From: Codonopsis lanceolata
Taxonomy: Eukaryota > Streptophyta > Magnoliopsida > Asterales > Campanulaceae
NCBI GenBank assembly: GCA_013146195.2
Contig: CM028377.1
Coordinates: 30,484,602-30,548,601, forward strand
DNA length: 64,000 nt
Direction: 5' to 3'
The translations under genes and the position numbers were made by a program. The notes beneath the pieces were generated by a model. The model was not told where the DNA came from and did no database searches. It saw only the letters and a list, made by a program, of their open reading frames with translations. Shown here one piece after another: positions 1 to 10,470 of the stretch (position 1 is its first letter; each line of letters starts with the position of its first letter).

Positions 1-1138
1 GGTTTTAAGTGCAAATTACAAAGAAAGAAAAATTGAAGAAAAATGGAATCTGTCAATCTGGACACCTTGCGGACGCAAGGTGCCTCGCACTGCGACCGCA
101 AGGTAGGCAGTATCGGTCCCCGAAGCCGCAATCGAAGAGCCAAGAAGCACACACTGGAGACCTTGCGGACGCAAAGACCTCTGCGACCGCAAGGTAGGCA
201 GAATGCTCAATTTTCGGGTTTTCACACAGTCATTCGATTCAATCACAACTCCCAAGTATATATAGAAGTCAGATGCCGAGCCTAAGCATAGGGAGGACGG
301 CTGGAAGCTCTCTTTACATAGATTTTAGGTAGTTTTAGATTGTATAACATAATTAGGTTTTGTAATTTCAAGTATTGAAGATCAAATCATGTCTTCCATC
401 ATCTCCATGTGCTGTTCATCGTCTATGATGAACTAAATCATCCCTAATCTAGGAGGTGGGAGGTAACTTGTATCGAATTTATGTTTTGATTCTTATATAT
501 ATGTCTATTCAATGCTTGTTGATTGTGTTGTTTATCAATCCCTCTATTATTTCGCTTTGAACAAATGAATGTAATCGCAAATAATAAAGGCTTAGAGGTG
601 CGGATACTGCATGACCAAGTGCATATGTCGTACAATTGGCTCACCAACACAATAAATTGGACCTATCGAAGCACGAGAGTGATAAGTTAGGACCAGGTTC
701 TTACATGATCTAGGTGACAGATAGATCATAAATCTAGGTGACAGCTAGATTACAGTTCATGTGCTTAGGATATGGAATGGGTGAATTTTGCGGGGATGGA
801 GGCTGAACCAATTGTTCAACAGACCATATCTATTTTTAGTGAACGAACACAAGACATTGAATGACATTATTATGAATTAAACATAAAGGAGATATAAGTG
901 AAGCCCAGAATCCTAGATTTCCACTCACCATAAGATCTTCATAACTGTTATTACTGTCTAATTAGTTAACATCTATAACTAGTAATTTAGAGTAGAATTA
1001 AACATAAAAACCCCCCTTAGGTTAATAATTTGCTATCTATAACCGCACTGTTCGTGATCACTTGTCTCTGTGGGTTCGACCCTTGCTTCCGAGTCTATTC
1101 TATAATAGTCTTGTACACTTGCAAGGAAATAGATAAAT
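1..1138 (+). mobile_element. Athila-like LTR, 3' part (5' end outside window)
   Basis: This stretch resembles the LTR that begins at 62445: both carry several CCTTGCG/CGCAAGG palindromes, followed by a similar block (an 'agattttag' stretch, a run near 'gaagatcaa', then 'catc...gatgaact'). The end near 1060-1125 has the 'ctgtgggttcgaccctt' type tail that I associate with Athila LTRs. No coding sequence is seen. At about 1139 the sequence switches to the integrase of element E0, so this is probably the 3' LTR or a solo LTR of an Athila-like element inserted in E0. The exact junction (1123-1140) is uncertain because the left flank is outside the window. Confidence 0.6.
60..205. repeat. CCTTGCG/CGCAAGG palindrome cluster in LTR
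   Basis: Four inverted or half-inverted copies of CCTTGCG...CGCAAGG occur in two pairs (about 62-79/100-112 and 161-175/180-192), each pair followed by 'taggcag'. The same module recurs in the right-hand LTR (62658-62770). Confidence 0.7.
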
Positions 1139-1165
1139 AAAACAATCGATCAAATAGCTTGGGCA

Positions 1166-1390
1166 TTCAACAAAAAAGTCAAAGGCCGTGATATCCAAGT
1201 CGGAGATCTGGTACTTCACGAAAAACCGCCTAGCTATGTCGACGTTTGGGGAAAATGGAAATCTCCTTGGATGGGACCCTACATTGTCAGACAAATCCAG
1301 TCAGAAGGTGGCATATTCCTTACCAACCAAGATGGGGAAGAACTGGTTCAGCCCTTCAACATCGACAAACTCAAAAGATATTATGCATGA
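1166..1390 (+). pseudogene. E0 integrase C-terminal domain (fragment)
   Basis: This is the last ~74 codons of a Ty3/gypsy integrase. It reads through without a stop from 'AFNKKVKGRDIQVGDLV' to a TGA at 1388-1390, and includes the W-x-GPY module (KWKSPWMGPYIV) typical of gypsy integrase C-termini. The homologous stretch in E1 (24966-25187) is frameshifted and has a stop. The N-terminal zinc finger and the DDE core are absent because an Athila-like LTR abuts it at about 1139. It is therefore a truncated gene end, not a functional unit, though this portion is better preserved than the E1 copy. Confidence 0.8.
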
Positions 1391-1428
1391 GTCGAGAAAA
1401 TCTGATAACTGCATCCATCTCCAGCTCC

Positions 1429-1550
1429 CTAGATCGAAAACCCGAAAGGGCGTTCGAGGCAAAAATTAGAGCGAAAAGAAAAAAAAAGAAAGCAGAATAA
1501 GGGCTCGCTAGGTTGAAAACCCGAAAGGGCAGCCTAAGCAAAAGTTAGAG
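1429..1550 (+). repeat. Post-pol structured element, two tandem copies
   Basis: Two copies (about 1429-1475 and 1505-1550) of a block whose core is 'gaaaacccgaaagggc' followed by 'gcaaaa(a/g)ttagagc'. The core can fold as CCC-GAAA-GGG. Single copies sit at the same place in NE (17405-17470) and E1 (25220-25270). Confidence 0.7.
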
Positions 1551-1869
1551 CAACAAAAAAAGAAAAACTAGGAGAATAGGAGAGGGAAGGCAGTTTTCCC
1601 CAGCATCTGATCTCCGGCAGGTAAAAGTCTTCGAAAGAAAAGTAGCATCACAAAAAAGATAGCTTGCCATGGTCTTGACTGACCAAGAGAAAAACCACAA
1701 CAGAGCTCATACAATAAAACATCAAAATATAACAATCTATGAGGTGCAACTTAGGAATAGGTCTAAGATATTTAGATTTATCATTTATTCCTGTACAGGT
1801 ACCCCTATATACATACTACCTATATCCCATATTTCACCATATATATCCCCTCTTTTCATGCAGCTCCAC
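1551..1869. other. E0 3' spacer, no gene seen
   Basis: A-rich spacer collinear with E1 25270-25600 (shared 'gagggaa-gcagttttc...cagcatctg' and 'gaccaagagaaaaaccac' blocks). I see no ORF or RNA gene in it. Confidence 0.6.
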
Positions 1870-2866
1870 CCCGAAATGGTCCATCAATGGCAGCGACGTC
1901 CTAGCCGAAACCAAATGCTTCTGCGAGGTGCAGAGGAGGCTCCAGCCTCACCAGCATGAGAACCCTTAGAGGTGTCCTACTCCTCATCATTAGCATCCCC
2001 ATTTTCTTGGGTAGTAGTACGGCTTGGTCCAACACCGTCATCCCTTTGAACATTGCTCCGCCTACCGGCCCGATTTGGACCAGCTTCATCATCCCGTTGG
2101 GGGTTACTCCATCGGCTCGCATTGCTTAGCCGCGGAGGTGCATTACTAGGTCCCGCCTCATCAGGGTTACGAGCTGTCTGAGCTCCTAGGCCATGAACCC
2201 GCCGAAAATCCGCTTGCAAAGCTTGAGGAACCACCAGCCCTGACCTCTCCAGATCCTCGCCGATTTCCATTAGTCGAGCGTCTGTGCCGCTAGTCACTCA
2301 CCACGCAAGGATCCTCCTCAATACATGCCTTATCACATTAGAATCCTCCTCGGCAGCAGCCAATATCCACGCCAGATACTCATGGGATAACAACATGTTC
2401 TCAGCAAAAGTATAAGCCGTGGCCCGCCGGGGATAGTCAAGCTCCCACATATCCCGGAAGAGACCGCCCACATCTCTCTACATCTGCAATTCCTCTATCA
2501 ACGGACGGCTCACATCTGGAATGACCTGTTCTCTGCCAAACTACCGAAGAACCCGGTATGCCAGATAAAATGTGTGTTTGCTCAATACCAGGAAGGTTGA
2601 CTGTGCATAGACCCCGATAAACAGAAAAAAGTGGTGAATCCACCAATGACTGATCACCCAAATTATTTCCATAGAGCCGATGCGCAAGAAATACTCTATC
2701 CAGTCACACTCCGTAGAATGAGTAAGGTGATAATGACCGTGAGAGCTATAGCGCCCGGGATTATAAACTCCTCCTCCAGACTCAGGCCTCATTACCCAGT
2801 TGAAATGTTCTTCCAGCCAAATATGGATCAAAATGGGGCTACCAGAAGGAAAAACTTCGTCGCCAT
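1870..2866 (-). pseudogene. E0 antisense DUF7745-like gene, C-terminal part
   Basis: On the minus strand this matches the second half of the E1 gene at 25609-27198. Recognisable blocks are PSGSPILIHIWLEEHFNWV (near 2860-2800), EYFLRIGSMEIIWVISHW (near 2700-2640), TFYLAYRVLR (near 2570-2545) and the acidic/Ser-rich tail ending DANDEE with a stop at 1977. Stops and frameshifts interrupt it between 2297 and 2541. The N-terminal part of the same gene is at 51777-52133, separated by about 49 kb of inserted elements. The family resembles the DUF7745 proteins of unknown function that are abundant in plant genomes and often annotated as gag-pol-associated; no biochemical role is known to me. Confidence 0.7.
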
Positions 2867-3024
2867 TTATGGGTACCACGGACCCCGCGCGCCCTTTTCT
2901 AGGGGAGCGCGGCGTGCGGAAGGACATCACGCTTTCCATTGCATCCTCCCTTGTTTATGGGAAGACGAAATTAAAAGTGTAGAAAGAGTGTTGTCAAAAA
3001 GCACGTTGAATACGCCTTGGTCAC
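2867..3024 (-). mobile_element. Antisense Tat-type LTR R1, left piece
   Basis: Reverse complement of the last ~160 bp of an E1-type LTR (GC-rich 'gcgcgcccttttctaggggagcgcgg', then 'catcacgctttccatt', then 'ttgacaac' and 'gcgttgaatacgcc' blocks). It ends in GTCAC where E1 begins; the rest of the same LTR resumes at 34481. Its outer end abuts the E0 antisense gene. Confidence 0.8.
3020..3024. repeat. Target site duplication GTCAC, left copy (E1)
   Basis: GTCAC directly precedes the E1 5' LTR and is repeated at 34481-34485 directly after its 3' LTR. Five bp is usual for Ty3/gypsy. The duplication lies inside LTR R1, so R1 is older than E1. Confidence 0.9.
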
Positions 3025-3348
3025 TATAGACACCCCAATTTCGTACCCCCTGGTATGTAACATAACATTCGATATCAAGACCTGTTAAAACTTAACAAAT
3101 GTCAAGTTACAGGGTTTAAAAATGCAAAAGACAAAGCAGGATGCGTAAAACAGTGAAATGCAGGGGCCATAGTGTCAAAAGAAGGCTGAAAAAAGCTCCA
3201 AGCGCGGCGCCCAGGCCATAGGGGTTCGGTGCCCAGAGCCCAATAGTGCTTTTCGATTTGAGAATTAGTACAAACTCTCAAGCGTGCAGTATAAGCTGAT
3301 GAAGCACATAAGAAAATTGCAAATACCGACGGAGTCCCTTCTTCAGCC

Positions 3349-3356
3349 TATAAATA
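3349..3356 (+). promoter_or_regulatory. LTR TATA box
   Basis: TATAAATA about 325 bp into the LTR; identical copies at the same place in the E1 3' LTR (32893-32900) and NE LTRs (10821, 21001). Likely core promoter of the genomic RNA. Confidence 0.7.
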
Positions 3357-3582
3357 CGAGTGCCTGGCTTCAGAATTGAAGGCCGAGAATTTTCTCACTC
3401 ATACAGTTCAACGTTTATTTTATGTAGTAGAGAGCGATTGTGAGATAGAGAGAGTTCCCTCCTCCTATAAAGCCTCGAAGCTCTGCCAAATCTTTTCCAA
3501 ACTCAAAACCAACCGGTCAAAGTGAACCTTAGCCTTCTAGCTAGGATTCCACCCTATTTTTCTGGTCCAAAAATCCCAAAAA

Positions 3583-3760
3583 AGAGCAGTTGCTCTACCC
3601 GAATCTAGAGGCCAAATCCGCTAGAAGCAAGCAGTTGCTCTGCCTGATTTCCGCCAGCAGCAAGCAAACAACAGAAAAAACGCAAGAAGTTGCTCCGCCC
3701 GTTTTACGGTGCCTGAAAGCAACTTTCGGAAGCAGTTATTCTGCCCAAACCATAGCACCC
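3583..3760 (+). repeat. LTR hairpin array (stem - GCAGT - stem - GCCCGA)
   Basis: Three to four ~45-bp units downstream of the TATA box, hence in the transcript leader. Unit 1 is a palindrome AGAGCA/TGCTCT around GT (3583-3596); later units have AGCAA/TTGCT and GCAA/TTGC. Each is followed by a CT(G/A/C)CC(C/T)GA-like tag. Homologous arrays in other LTRs have different but still paired stems. Confidence 0.65.
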
Positions 3761-4204
3761 GGAAGGACAGAGTGAGCGCACCTCACGCTCTTAAAGGTAA
3801 ACCTTTAAGAGTTTTATATAAAAATGTTATTTTCATCCGGCCCAATGTAAAAAATATAAGCAGTTGTACTGCCCGGATTTTTATAGAAAATAGCATTAAA
3901 AAGAGCCATTATTATGGCTAAATATTTTTAAATGTATTTGTAATTATTTGAAGGAGACAGCTGCAAGTTTGTAAATAATGTAGATACATATATATCTATT
4001 TTTAATGATTTATTTCATTTGCTAGATAAATATAATAAAAACATATTTTAGGCAAAAACCATTTTTGAGACCGAAATAGCGAGTTGGGTGCCTAACACCT
4101 TCCCACCTCGTAACTTAGCCTCCGAAACCCTTTTTACAAACTCTGGTTATTTTTTGTTTTCATTTATTTCTCCTTAAAATAAAGATGGCGACTCTGTTTT
4201 AACA

Positions 4205-4770
4205 TTTTGGATCACAGTCGCAACATCCTTTCTTACACTTTTATGTTTTCCCCTAAACAAGGGATGATGGGAATGAAAGTGTGATGCACTTTCTGTATCT
4301 TGTTTTCCCCTAAACAAGGGAGGATGAGACACGGGAAAACGAAAGCACTCATAGCGATCTAAAATAAGCCTAAGGTCATGGTGAGGCTCACAACATCCTT
4401 TTTTTTGCACTTTTCCGTTTTCCCCTAAACAAGGGACGATGTGAATAAAAAGGGTGATGCATTTTATGTATCTTGTTTTACCCTAAACAAGGGAGGGTGA
4501 GATACGGAGAAAACCAATGCACTCATAATGACCAGAGGAAATTTTCAAAAAGTCCATAGTGAGGCAGCACGTGTTCCCATGTGCCTTCGCAACATCCTTT
4601 TTTTGCACTTTTCCGTTTTCCCCTAAACAAAGGAAGATGAGACTGAAAAGGGTGATGCGTTTTCTGTATCTTATTTTCCCCTAAAAAAGGGAGGGTGGGA
4701 TACGAAAAAATCCAAAGCTCTCATAATGGACCAAAGCTCACTCGGTGACCGAGGCGTATTCAACGCGCTT
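4205..4770 (+). repeat. Three ~190-bp internal LTR repeats
   Basis: Each unit reads 'caacatcc...gcacttt(t)ccgttttcccctaaacaaggg', a short spacer, a second 'cccctaaacaaggga' and an 'actcata' block. The NE LTRs have two such units. The recurring CCCT/AGGG around AAACA could form a small stem. Confidence 0.7.
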
Positions 4771-4914
4771 TTTGACAACATTATTTCTGCCTTTTTAATT
4801 TCGTCTTCCCCTAAACAAGGGAGGATGGAATGGAAAGCGTGATGTCCTTCCGAACGTCGCGCTCCCTCAGAAAAGGGCGCGCGGGGTCCGGTGGCGATTC
4901 TGGGGCACCCACAG

Positions 4915-4932
4915 TGGCGACTCTGTTGAGGA
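4915..4932 (+). promoter_or_regulatory. E1 primer binding site (tRNA-Arg type)
   Basis: TGGCGACTCTGTTGAGGA follows the LTR after one base. It is close to the complement of the 3' end of a plant tRNA-Arg(ACG), known to end ...CCCAGCGGAGTCG plus CCA; about three mismatches. Tat/Ogre elements are known to use tRNA-Arg. Confidence 0.8.
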
Positions 4933-6245
4933 CTTCGTTTTTATTTTAAAGAAAATAAAAATGGAGGGCTAGACTCAGTTTTCACAAAAAAGAAAAAAGA
5001 AAAAAAATCAGTTTCTTAGTTTCTGGCTAAAATATTCTTGTTATATTTCTTTAGCATTTTAAATATTGCGTTCTTATATATCTGTGTATATATTTGTGGA
5101 TATGATCCTCCATCTTGCAGTAGTTTCGTTCCAGATACCATTACAGGTATATTATTAAAAAAACAACAAAGAAAAAAAAGGAGAAGAAAATAGATTTCCG
5201 GGCAGCATAACAAAAGGGTTGAAGCTTTATTTTATTATTGCTTTATTTAGCTTTATATTTTTATTTTGCGTACTTTACTTTCATTGCACAAAATATGTAC
5301 ATTTTTTCTCTTTCATTATGTCATTTTATTTTGGGGAGTAGGACAAATATGTAATTAATAGGAATATATAGATTCCCCACTTTTCTTTCTATTTCTTGAT
5401 TTGAATGATTGCTTGCTCGCGCTCAATACTAAAAAGCCGAGGAAATCCACAAAAAACAGCAAGACAGACCATATCTGCTTTATTTACTGCTTCATATCTA
5501 AAAAAACAATTTTACTACTTTCTAGATACCGCACACACACGCACGCATGTAGAAATATTCGCTAGCAATATCCGCAGATTCCGGCCACCCCGGTTAACGT
5601 TGAATCAGCCAACGTTAAATTTATAGATCGGGGTTCACATCATCATGCCACTAGATTCTCAGGACACTTCATGGACCGATCGGTTTTTATATCTCTGAAT
5701 TATTGACCAATCCCAGTGCAAAAAAAAAAAAAACAAAAAAAAAACAAACAAAGAAAAAGCAACAAAGAAAAAATATATATGAATAAATATGCGCAGGGGC
5801 TGACCAATAATTTTTTTGATGTTTGACTTAGACCATTTTGAATGGTGGATCCCGAAAAGAGTATAGGCCCTTTGCCCAAGATCAGTCCGATCTTGGGGAG
5901 TCGAAAGGCAGGTGGAATACGAAGGTCTTATACTCTAGAGAAAGAATCCACTATTCCAGGAATAGTCCTGAGACTGTCAAAACAAAGCGGGTGCTTGTCC
6001 GATCAATTGCAGGGAAAATAAATAATAAAAAAAATACTAATAAAGGCACGCTGTACTCCAAGCCCAGAAAGCCTTCAGCCAACCCTTTCTGATACCTCCA
6101 AACCCTTTTCCTCAGAAACCTTGCCCGAATTTGGAAAGGCAGAAATAGTACTGGTCGGTTGACACGGGATACATGCACAGAAATCAGATCAGAAAGTATT
6201 GGGGTCAGATCATAAAAAGACGATCGATGCAATTTGAAGCGAGAA
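4933..6245 (+). other. E1 untranslated leader
   Basis: AT-rich, no meaningful ORF, with poly(A)-like tracts near 5170 and 5720. It shares blocks with the NE leader ('ttccgggcagca', 'gattccc(c)actttctttctatttcttga', 'gataccgcacacaca', 'ctcaggacacttca'). The last 400 bp hold a conserved structured segment listed separately. Confidence 0.7.
5845..5951 (+). promoter_or_regulatory. Structured leader RNA element (possible packaging or dimerisation signal)
   Basis: Nested inverted repeats: outer GTGGAT (5845-5850) with ATCCAC (5946-5951); middle AGAGTATA (5858-5865) with TATACTCT (5929-5936); inner CCCAAGATC (5875-5883) with GATCTTGGG (5889-5897). Conserved about 300-400 bp before gag in NE and R2. 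Function is inferred from position only. Confidence 0.6.
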
Positions 6246-7662
6246 TGGCGGTAGCAAGCGTCCGCGGTGGAGTGCAGATCTGAGGGGCTCCGAGTGCGCC
6301 CGACTACGGCTATACAACAATGGCTAGATCAAAATTTGGGTGCATAGGCTGATCGCATAATGAGACAGATGGCTAATGTGGCACAAAGTTTAAAACCCAG
6401 TGGTGAAGGAACCTCTTTCCTTACAGTCCCTCAAGAAGCATCAACTTCCCATGTTCCTCCAAACCTCAGCCCTCAGCTAAACACCAATCCACCAAATACC
6501 ACCATTACCCAAAATCTAAATCCCCCACCTAATCCTTATTACCCAAATATTAATCCTTTCTCGCCCTACCCACCATATCCTTTCCCAAACCAAAATCCAA
6601 ATGACCTTCCTTTTCCCATCACCAATCCACTACAAAATAGCCCACATATGGACCCAAGAAGTTATAACCAGCCAGGGCACGTAACGACCTGTTTACCTTT
6701 TAATGATCCTGGCCGTCAAACCGAAACTGCAAATAACCCACCTATCCAAAACCCTACCCAAAATCCTTATACAACCCAAAATCCTTACCAAATGTCTTCC
6801 CAAAATCCTTACCAAATACCACAGCCAGAAATTAACCCAGTCTTTCCCAATCCTACCGGCATATACCAAAACCCAACTCCCCCTCCCACAAAAATGGAGG
6901 CTGACATGGAAAACATGAAAAATATGATGCTCAAAGTTCTGACATAGAAAAATTCGATGGGACTGGATGCCCTATATCTCACTTAAAATCCTACTCCACC
7001 GACATGCAATCAAGAGGGGCTAGCTTTGAAACCATGGCTTCCAATTTCCATCTTACCTTAATAGGGGCTGCCAAGCAATGGCTAATGTTATAACACAATA
7101 GCACCATGGGTACTTGGGACCAAATAGTTAAAGGGTTCCTAGAAAGGTACAAGGACAATACTACCTCTGAAAACAAAAGAGATCTTGAATCATGCACCCA
7201 AAGTGAAAAAGAAACCTATGCTGAGTTTGCAGTCAGGTGGAAAAGAAAGTTAGCTCAGACGTTTGATAGACCTGATCCAGCTAAGTCATCTAGGATGTTC
7301 ATAAAAAATCTCCAACCTATTTATCTGGAACACATCCGGTATCTCCCTTCTAGAAATTTCAAAGAAATAGTGGAGATATGAGTCCGCATTGATGAAGATA
7401 TACAGACTGGGCACTTAAAAGTCAATACGCCCTCCAACTCATTTTGATACTTAAAAGGAAAGGCAGCCGCATCAGGACCAGCTGTTAATATGGTGGAAAT
7501 ACATCAGCCAACTTTCCTACCCAGAACTATAACACTGTTCCATGGTCCTACGGATCAGATAGGTCTGTCAACGCAGTAGGAGGAAACAATGGTCCAAGCA
7601 GAAATTTCAGAAATCAAAACAGAGGAAACATGTACTATGACGAATTGTAAGCTCCTCAGTCT
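6246..7662 (+). pseudogene. E1 gag (broken)
   Basis: Structural Gag of a Tat element; it would form the virus-like particle around the RNA in the cytoplasm. The start is placed at 6246 by alignment with the intact NE start at 13747. A Pro/Asn/Gln/Tyr-rich region of repeated NPY-type units (6460-6880) is followed by the capsid-like block (FDGTGCPISHLKSY-like near 6955, AAKQWLM near 7070, GTWDQIVKGFLERYKD near 7108, RMFIKNLQPIYLE near 7292). Compared with NE there is a stop soon after the start, a deletion of about 80 bp near 6935, a stop at 7093 and a frameshift at 7377. The Gag zinc-binding motif lies in the next frame (7762-7803). Confidence 0.8.
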
Positions 7663-9396
7663 GTGATACTGCAAGGGCTAATGGCACAGGGGGTGCTAAA
7701 TCCTTTGGAAAACTATAAGCCGGCGAATCCCCTACCTAACACATGGAATTATGCCCAGTACTGTGAATACCATCGCTGCAGTGGTCACATCACCGACAAG
7801 TGCTACGTGTTAAAAAACGCTATCCAGGACCTGATAGATGATAAGGTTATTGAAAAGCCTCCACCTAGACCAAATATAGTCAATAACCCTCTGCCTCAAA
7901 TCAATATGATTGAGGCCAGTGAAGAAAATTGTGTACCCAAGTTCGAAATAAATAAACACCCTTTACCATATATCATTGTTCCTTTCTCTCCATCTTTATC
8001 CGTAAAAGAGCCTAGTTGCAATATGCTCTCTTGGGACACTATTCTGGGTAGCCAAAATACCTGCAACATTGAAAAAGCCACTTGGATCGGTGGGGATGTC
8101 AGCCACCTTACTAGATCTGGCCGAGCCTACCAACCAAACCTGGAAAGAGGTGGCCACTCCGGCAAAGATCAAGAAACAGATACTGGGGCTAAAAATATAG
8201 AAGACACCTTGCTAGCTCAGATGAAGAAAACTCAAGCCAACATATCTATCTGGGGCTTGCTTTGTGCTTCCAAAACCCACCGTGATATACTGGCTAAATC
8301 TTTAAGTCAACTGGTCATCCCTATTGAAACCTCCCCAAATGAGCTCACTCAAATGATTGGAAACATACACTTTGGGAATGTGATTATGTTTACTGATCTA
8401 GATCTGCCAAGGGAAGGAACCAACCACATCGATGCTCTCCATATCACTGTGGGGATCATGGACAAAAGGGTTCCCCTAGTTCTGATAGATAATGGTTCTT
8501 CTTTGAATGTATGTCCCACAAGCACGCTAGCCAAACTGGGAACAAAAATATCAGAGCTTGCTCCTTCATCGCAGACAGTAAGGGCATATGACAACACTAG
8601 TCGATGTGTCCTAGGGGTGGTCACCTTAATGATGACTATTGGGCCGTTAACCATGCCCGTAGAATTCCAAGTTTTGGACATACCAGCCACTTTCAGCCTG
8701 TTGTTGGGACGCCCTTGGATCCATGGGGTAAAAGGGGTAGCCTCCTCGCTGCATCAACGTGTCAAATTTATCCACGATGATCATATAGTAATCATTTTGG
8801 CTGATAAGATCGTGGAAAACAAGGTAAACGAGGACATCCCAATCCTCGAAATAGAGCATGATGACACTGGTATATTCCTTAGTGGCTTTGAGGTTATTCC
8901 CCAAGCTAGAGTCAACGTTATTGAATGTGGGCGAAAAACTGACATCACCAGGAAGAAAACTACATCTCTAGGAAACATGGTCCCTTTAAACATGTTTCGA
9001 AAAATGAATTATATGCATGGCGTGGGTCTCGGCAAAAATCAGCAGGGACTTGTTAATCTAGTCCAAGATGAACTCAAGGAATGTATCCCTCCTTTCGGTC
9101 TAGGATACAAACCTAGTCCAGCTGAAGTAGCCGCAGTCATGAAACAGAAACGTGAGAAAAGCAAGGCAGAACGAGAAAAATGTCTTTACATATATCCCCC
9201 TCTCCAACCATATAGAAAAACCTTAAATGGTCATTTTGTAAGGAAAAGGGAAACAAATGTCTACCTCATGTTTCCCGAGCCCTGCTTAGACAAGAATGGG
9301 AAAAGGCATCCTAGCTGGGAAATCTTCGAAGATGTTAGTCTCACCACAGATAAAATGGAACAGGTTAACCTGGAACCCCGTACCCCATGCATGTAA
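7663..9396 (+). pseudogene. E1 gag C-terminus, aspartic protease and G-patch-like region
   Basis: The longest open stretch of E1, 577 codons from the first ATG; the true product would start upstream in gag. Residues 34-47 are CEYHRCSGHITDKC, a CX2HX4HX4C zinc-binding motif closing Gag. The retropepsin core has its active site at residues 276-280 (DNGSS; the usual form is DTG/DSG-S/T) and the flap-to-C-terminal LLGRPW near residue 347. Residues ~447-470 (MNYMHGVGLGKNQQGLV) resemble the G-patch that follows the protease in many plant gypsy elements. Protease would cleave the polyprotein. The reading frame stops at 9396, but homologous coding continues in other frames to RT, so it is a broken polyprotein. 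Confidence 0.85.
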
Positions 9397-10470
9397 AAAT
9401 GACACAGATGAGAAAACTTGGTTAATAGACCAAGACGACTATGCTTTGGCCCTATTAGATGATGACTGTCTAGGAGACAGTTTTCTGGGTATTATAGATG
9501 GAGGCACTAGCTATGAAAAGCTCCTTGGTGAGTTTGAGTCAATTTATATTAAGCCTCTGCAGAATTAGTATATTACGACTAGCCCGCTCTTGACAACTGC
9601 AGATCTGGTGGACCGTTTTGGATATACTATTCCCCATCCTTCCTATAGCCTTACGGATTGGTCATCTACCGATCCGCTCCCTAACATTGAGGATCTCAAA
9701 CACAAGGTCCTCAATAACGTAAATAACCTTGTACAGTTTCCCAATAATGATAATCTAGATGTCTTTGCGTATTCCTTAGTTGCACCTTCATGAAAAGACG
9801 CATTAGTTAATAATGAGTCATTTGATAAAATGTACCCAAAAGATAAAAATTATTTGCTTGAGTTCGTAAAGTCAGTCAAGCACCAGGAAAAGCCTCAATC
9901 GGCAGCAGTAGATGAAGACTTATCTGCCATCAATCTGGGGCTGAACAATGAAACCAAAGAAGTCAAAATTGGCAGCTACCTACAAGGCTCTGAAAGGGTA
10001 GCACTTATTGACCTGCTCAAAGAATTCGTGGACATATTTGCATGGTCCTATGAAGATATGCCTGGGCTGGATCCAGCCATTGTTGAACATTGGATCCCTA
10101 CTTATCCTGATGCTCGGCCAGTCAAGCAGAAACTCCGCCGAATCAAACCAAAATGGTCACTACAAGTGAAAAAAGAAATTATAAAGCAGCTACATGTCAA
10201 ATTTATTCGGGTAGTAGAATGCCTGATCTGGCTGTCAAATATAGTGATTGTTCCAAAGCCCAACTAAAAAGTTTGGATCTGCGTAGACTTCCGCGACCTC
10301 AATAAGGCGTCGCCCAAAGATGACTTTCCTCTGCCCAACATTGATATTGTGGTAGACGCCATCACTTCTCAAAAAATAAGATCCTTTGTCGATGGCATGC
10401 TGGGCTATAATCAAATCAAAATGGCAGCAGAGGATCAAGAAAAACATCATTCACCACTCCCTGGGGAACC
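9397..10470 (+). pseudogene. E1 reverse transcriptase, N-terminal part
   Basis: After a linker with stops and frame changes (9397-9829), an open stretch from 9830 to 10267 gives the pre-palm region (VALIDLLKEFVDIFAWSYED, PVKQKLRRIKP). A TAA at 10265-10267 replaces a sense codon just before the RT motif VCVDFRDLNKASPKDDFPLP (10275-10335), which continues in the same frame to 10470. There NE is inserted, 5 bp duplicated, and the frame resumes at 22469 with the YVDD motif. RT would copy element RNA into cDNA. Confidence 0.88.
10466..10470. repeat. Target site duplication GAACC, left copy (NE)
   Basis: GAACC precedes the NE 5' LTR and recurs at 22464-22468 after the 3' LTR. Removing NE and one copy brings the two RT halves into one frame, which fixes the boundaries. 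Confidence 0.93.

Larger units (their letters stand above)
1139..2866 (+). mobile_element. Tat-lineage Ty3/gypsy element E0, left segment
   Basis: Collinear with element E1 (24945-26600): integrase C-terminus, post-pol hairpin, A-rich spacer, then the antisense DUF7745-like gene. It stops inside that gene at 2866 where an antisense LTR begins; homology resumes at 51777. The 5' LTR, gag and most of pol lie outside the window or were lost. Confidence 0.75.
3025..4913 (+). mobile_element. E1 5' LTR
   Basis: Begins TATAGACACC (3' LTR has TGTAGACACC, so the terminal TG has mutated) and ends CACCCACA directly before the primer site. Contains a TATA box, a hairpin array and three ~190-bp internal repeats. 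Length about 1.89 kb against about 1.93 kb for the 3' LTR. Confidence 0.92.

Noticed and set aside
4915..4932. tRNA gene at primer sites
   Set aside because: Only an ~18-nt complement of a tRNA 3' end is present; no cloverleaf.
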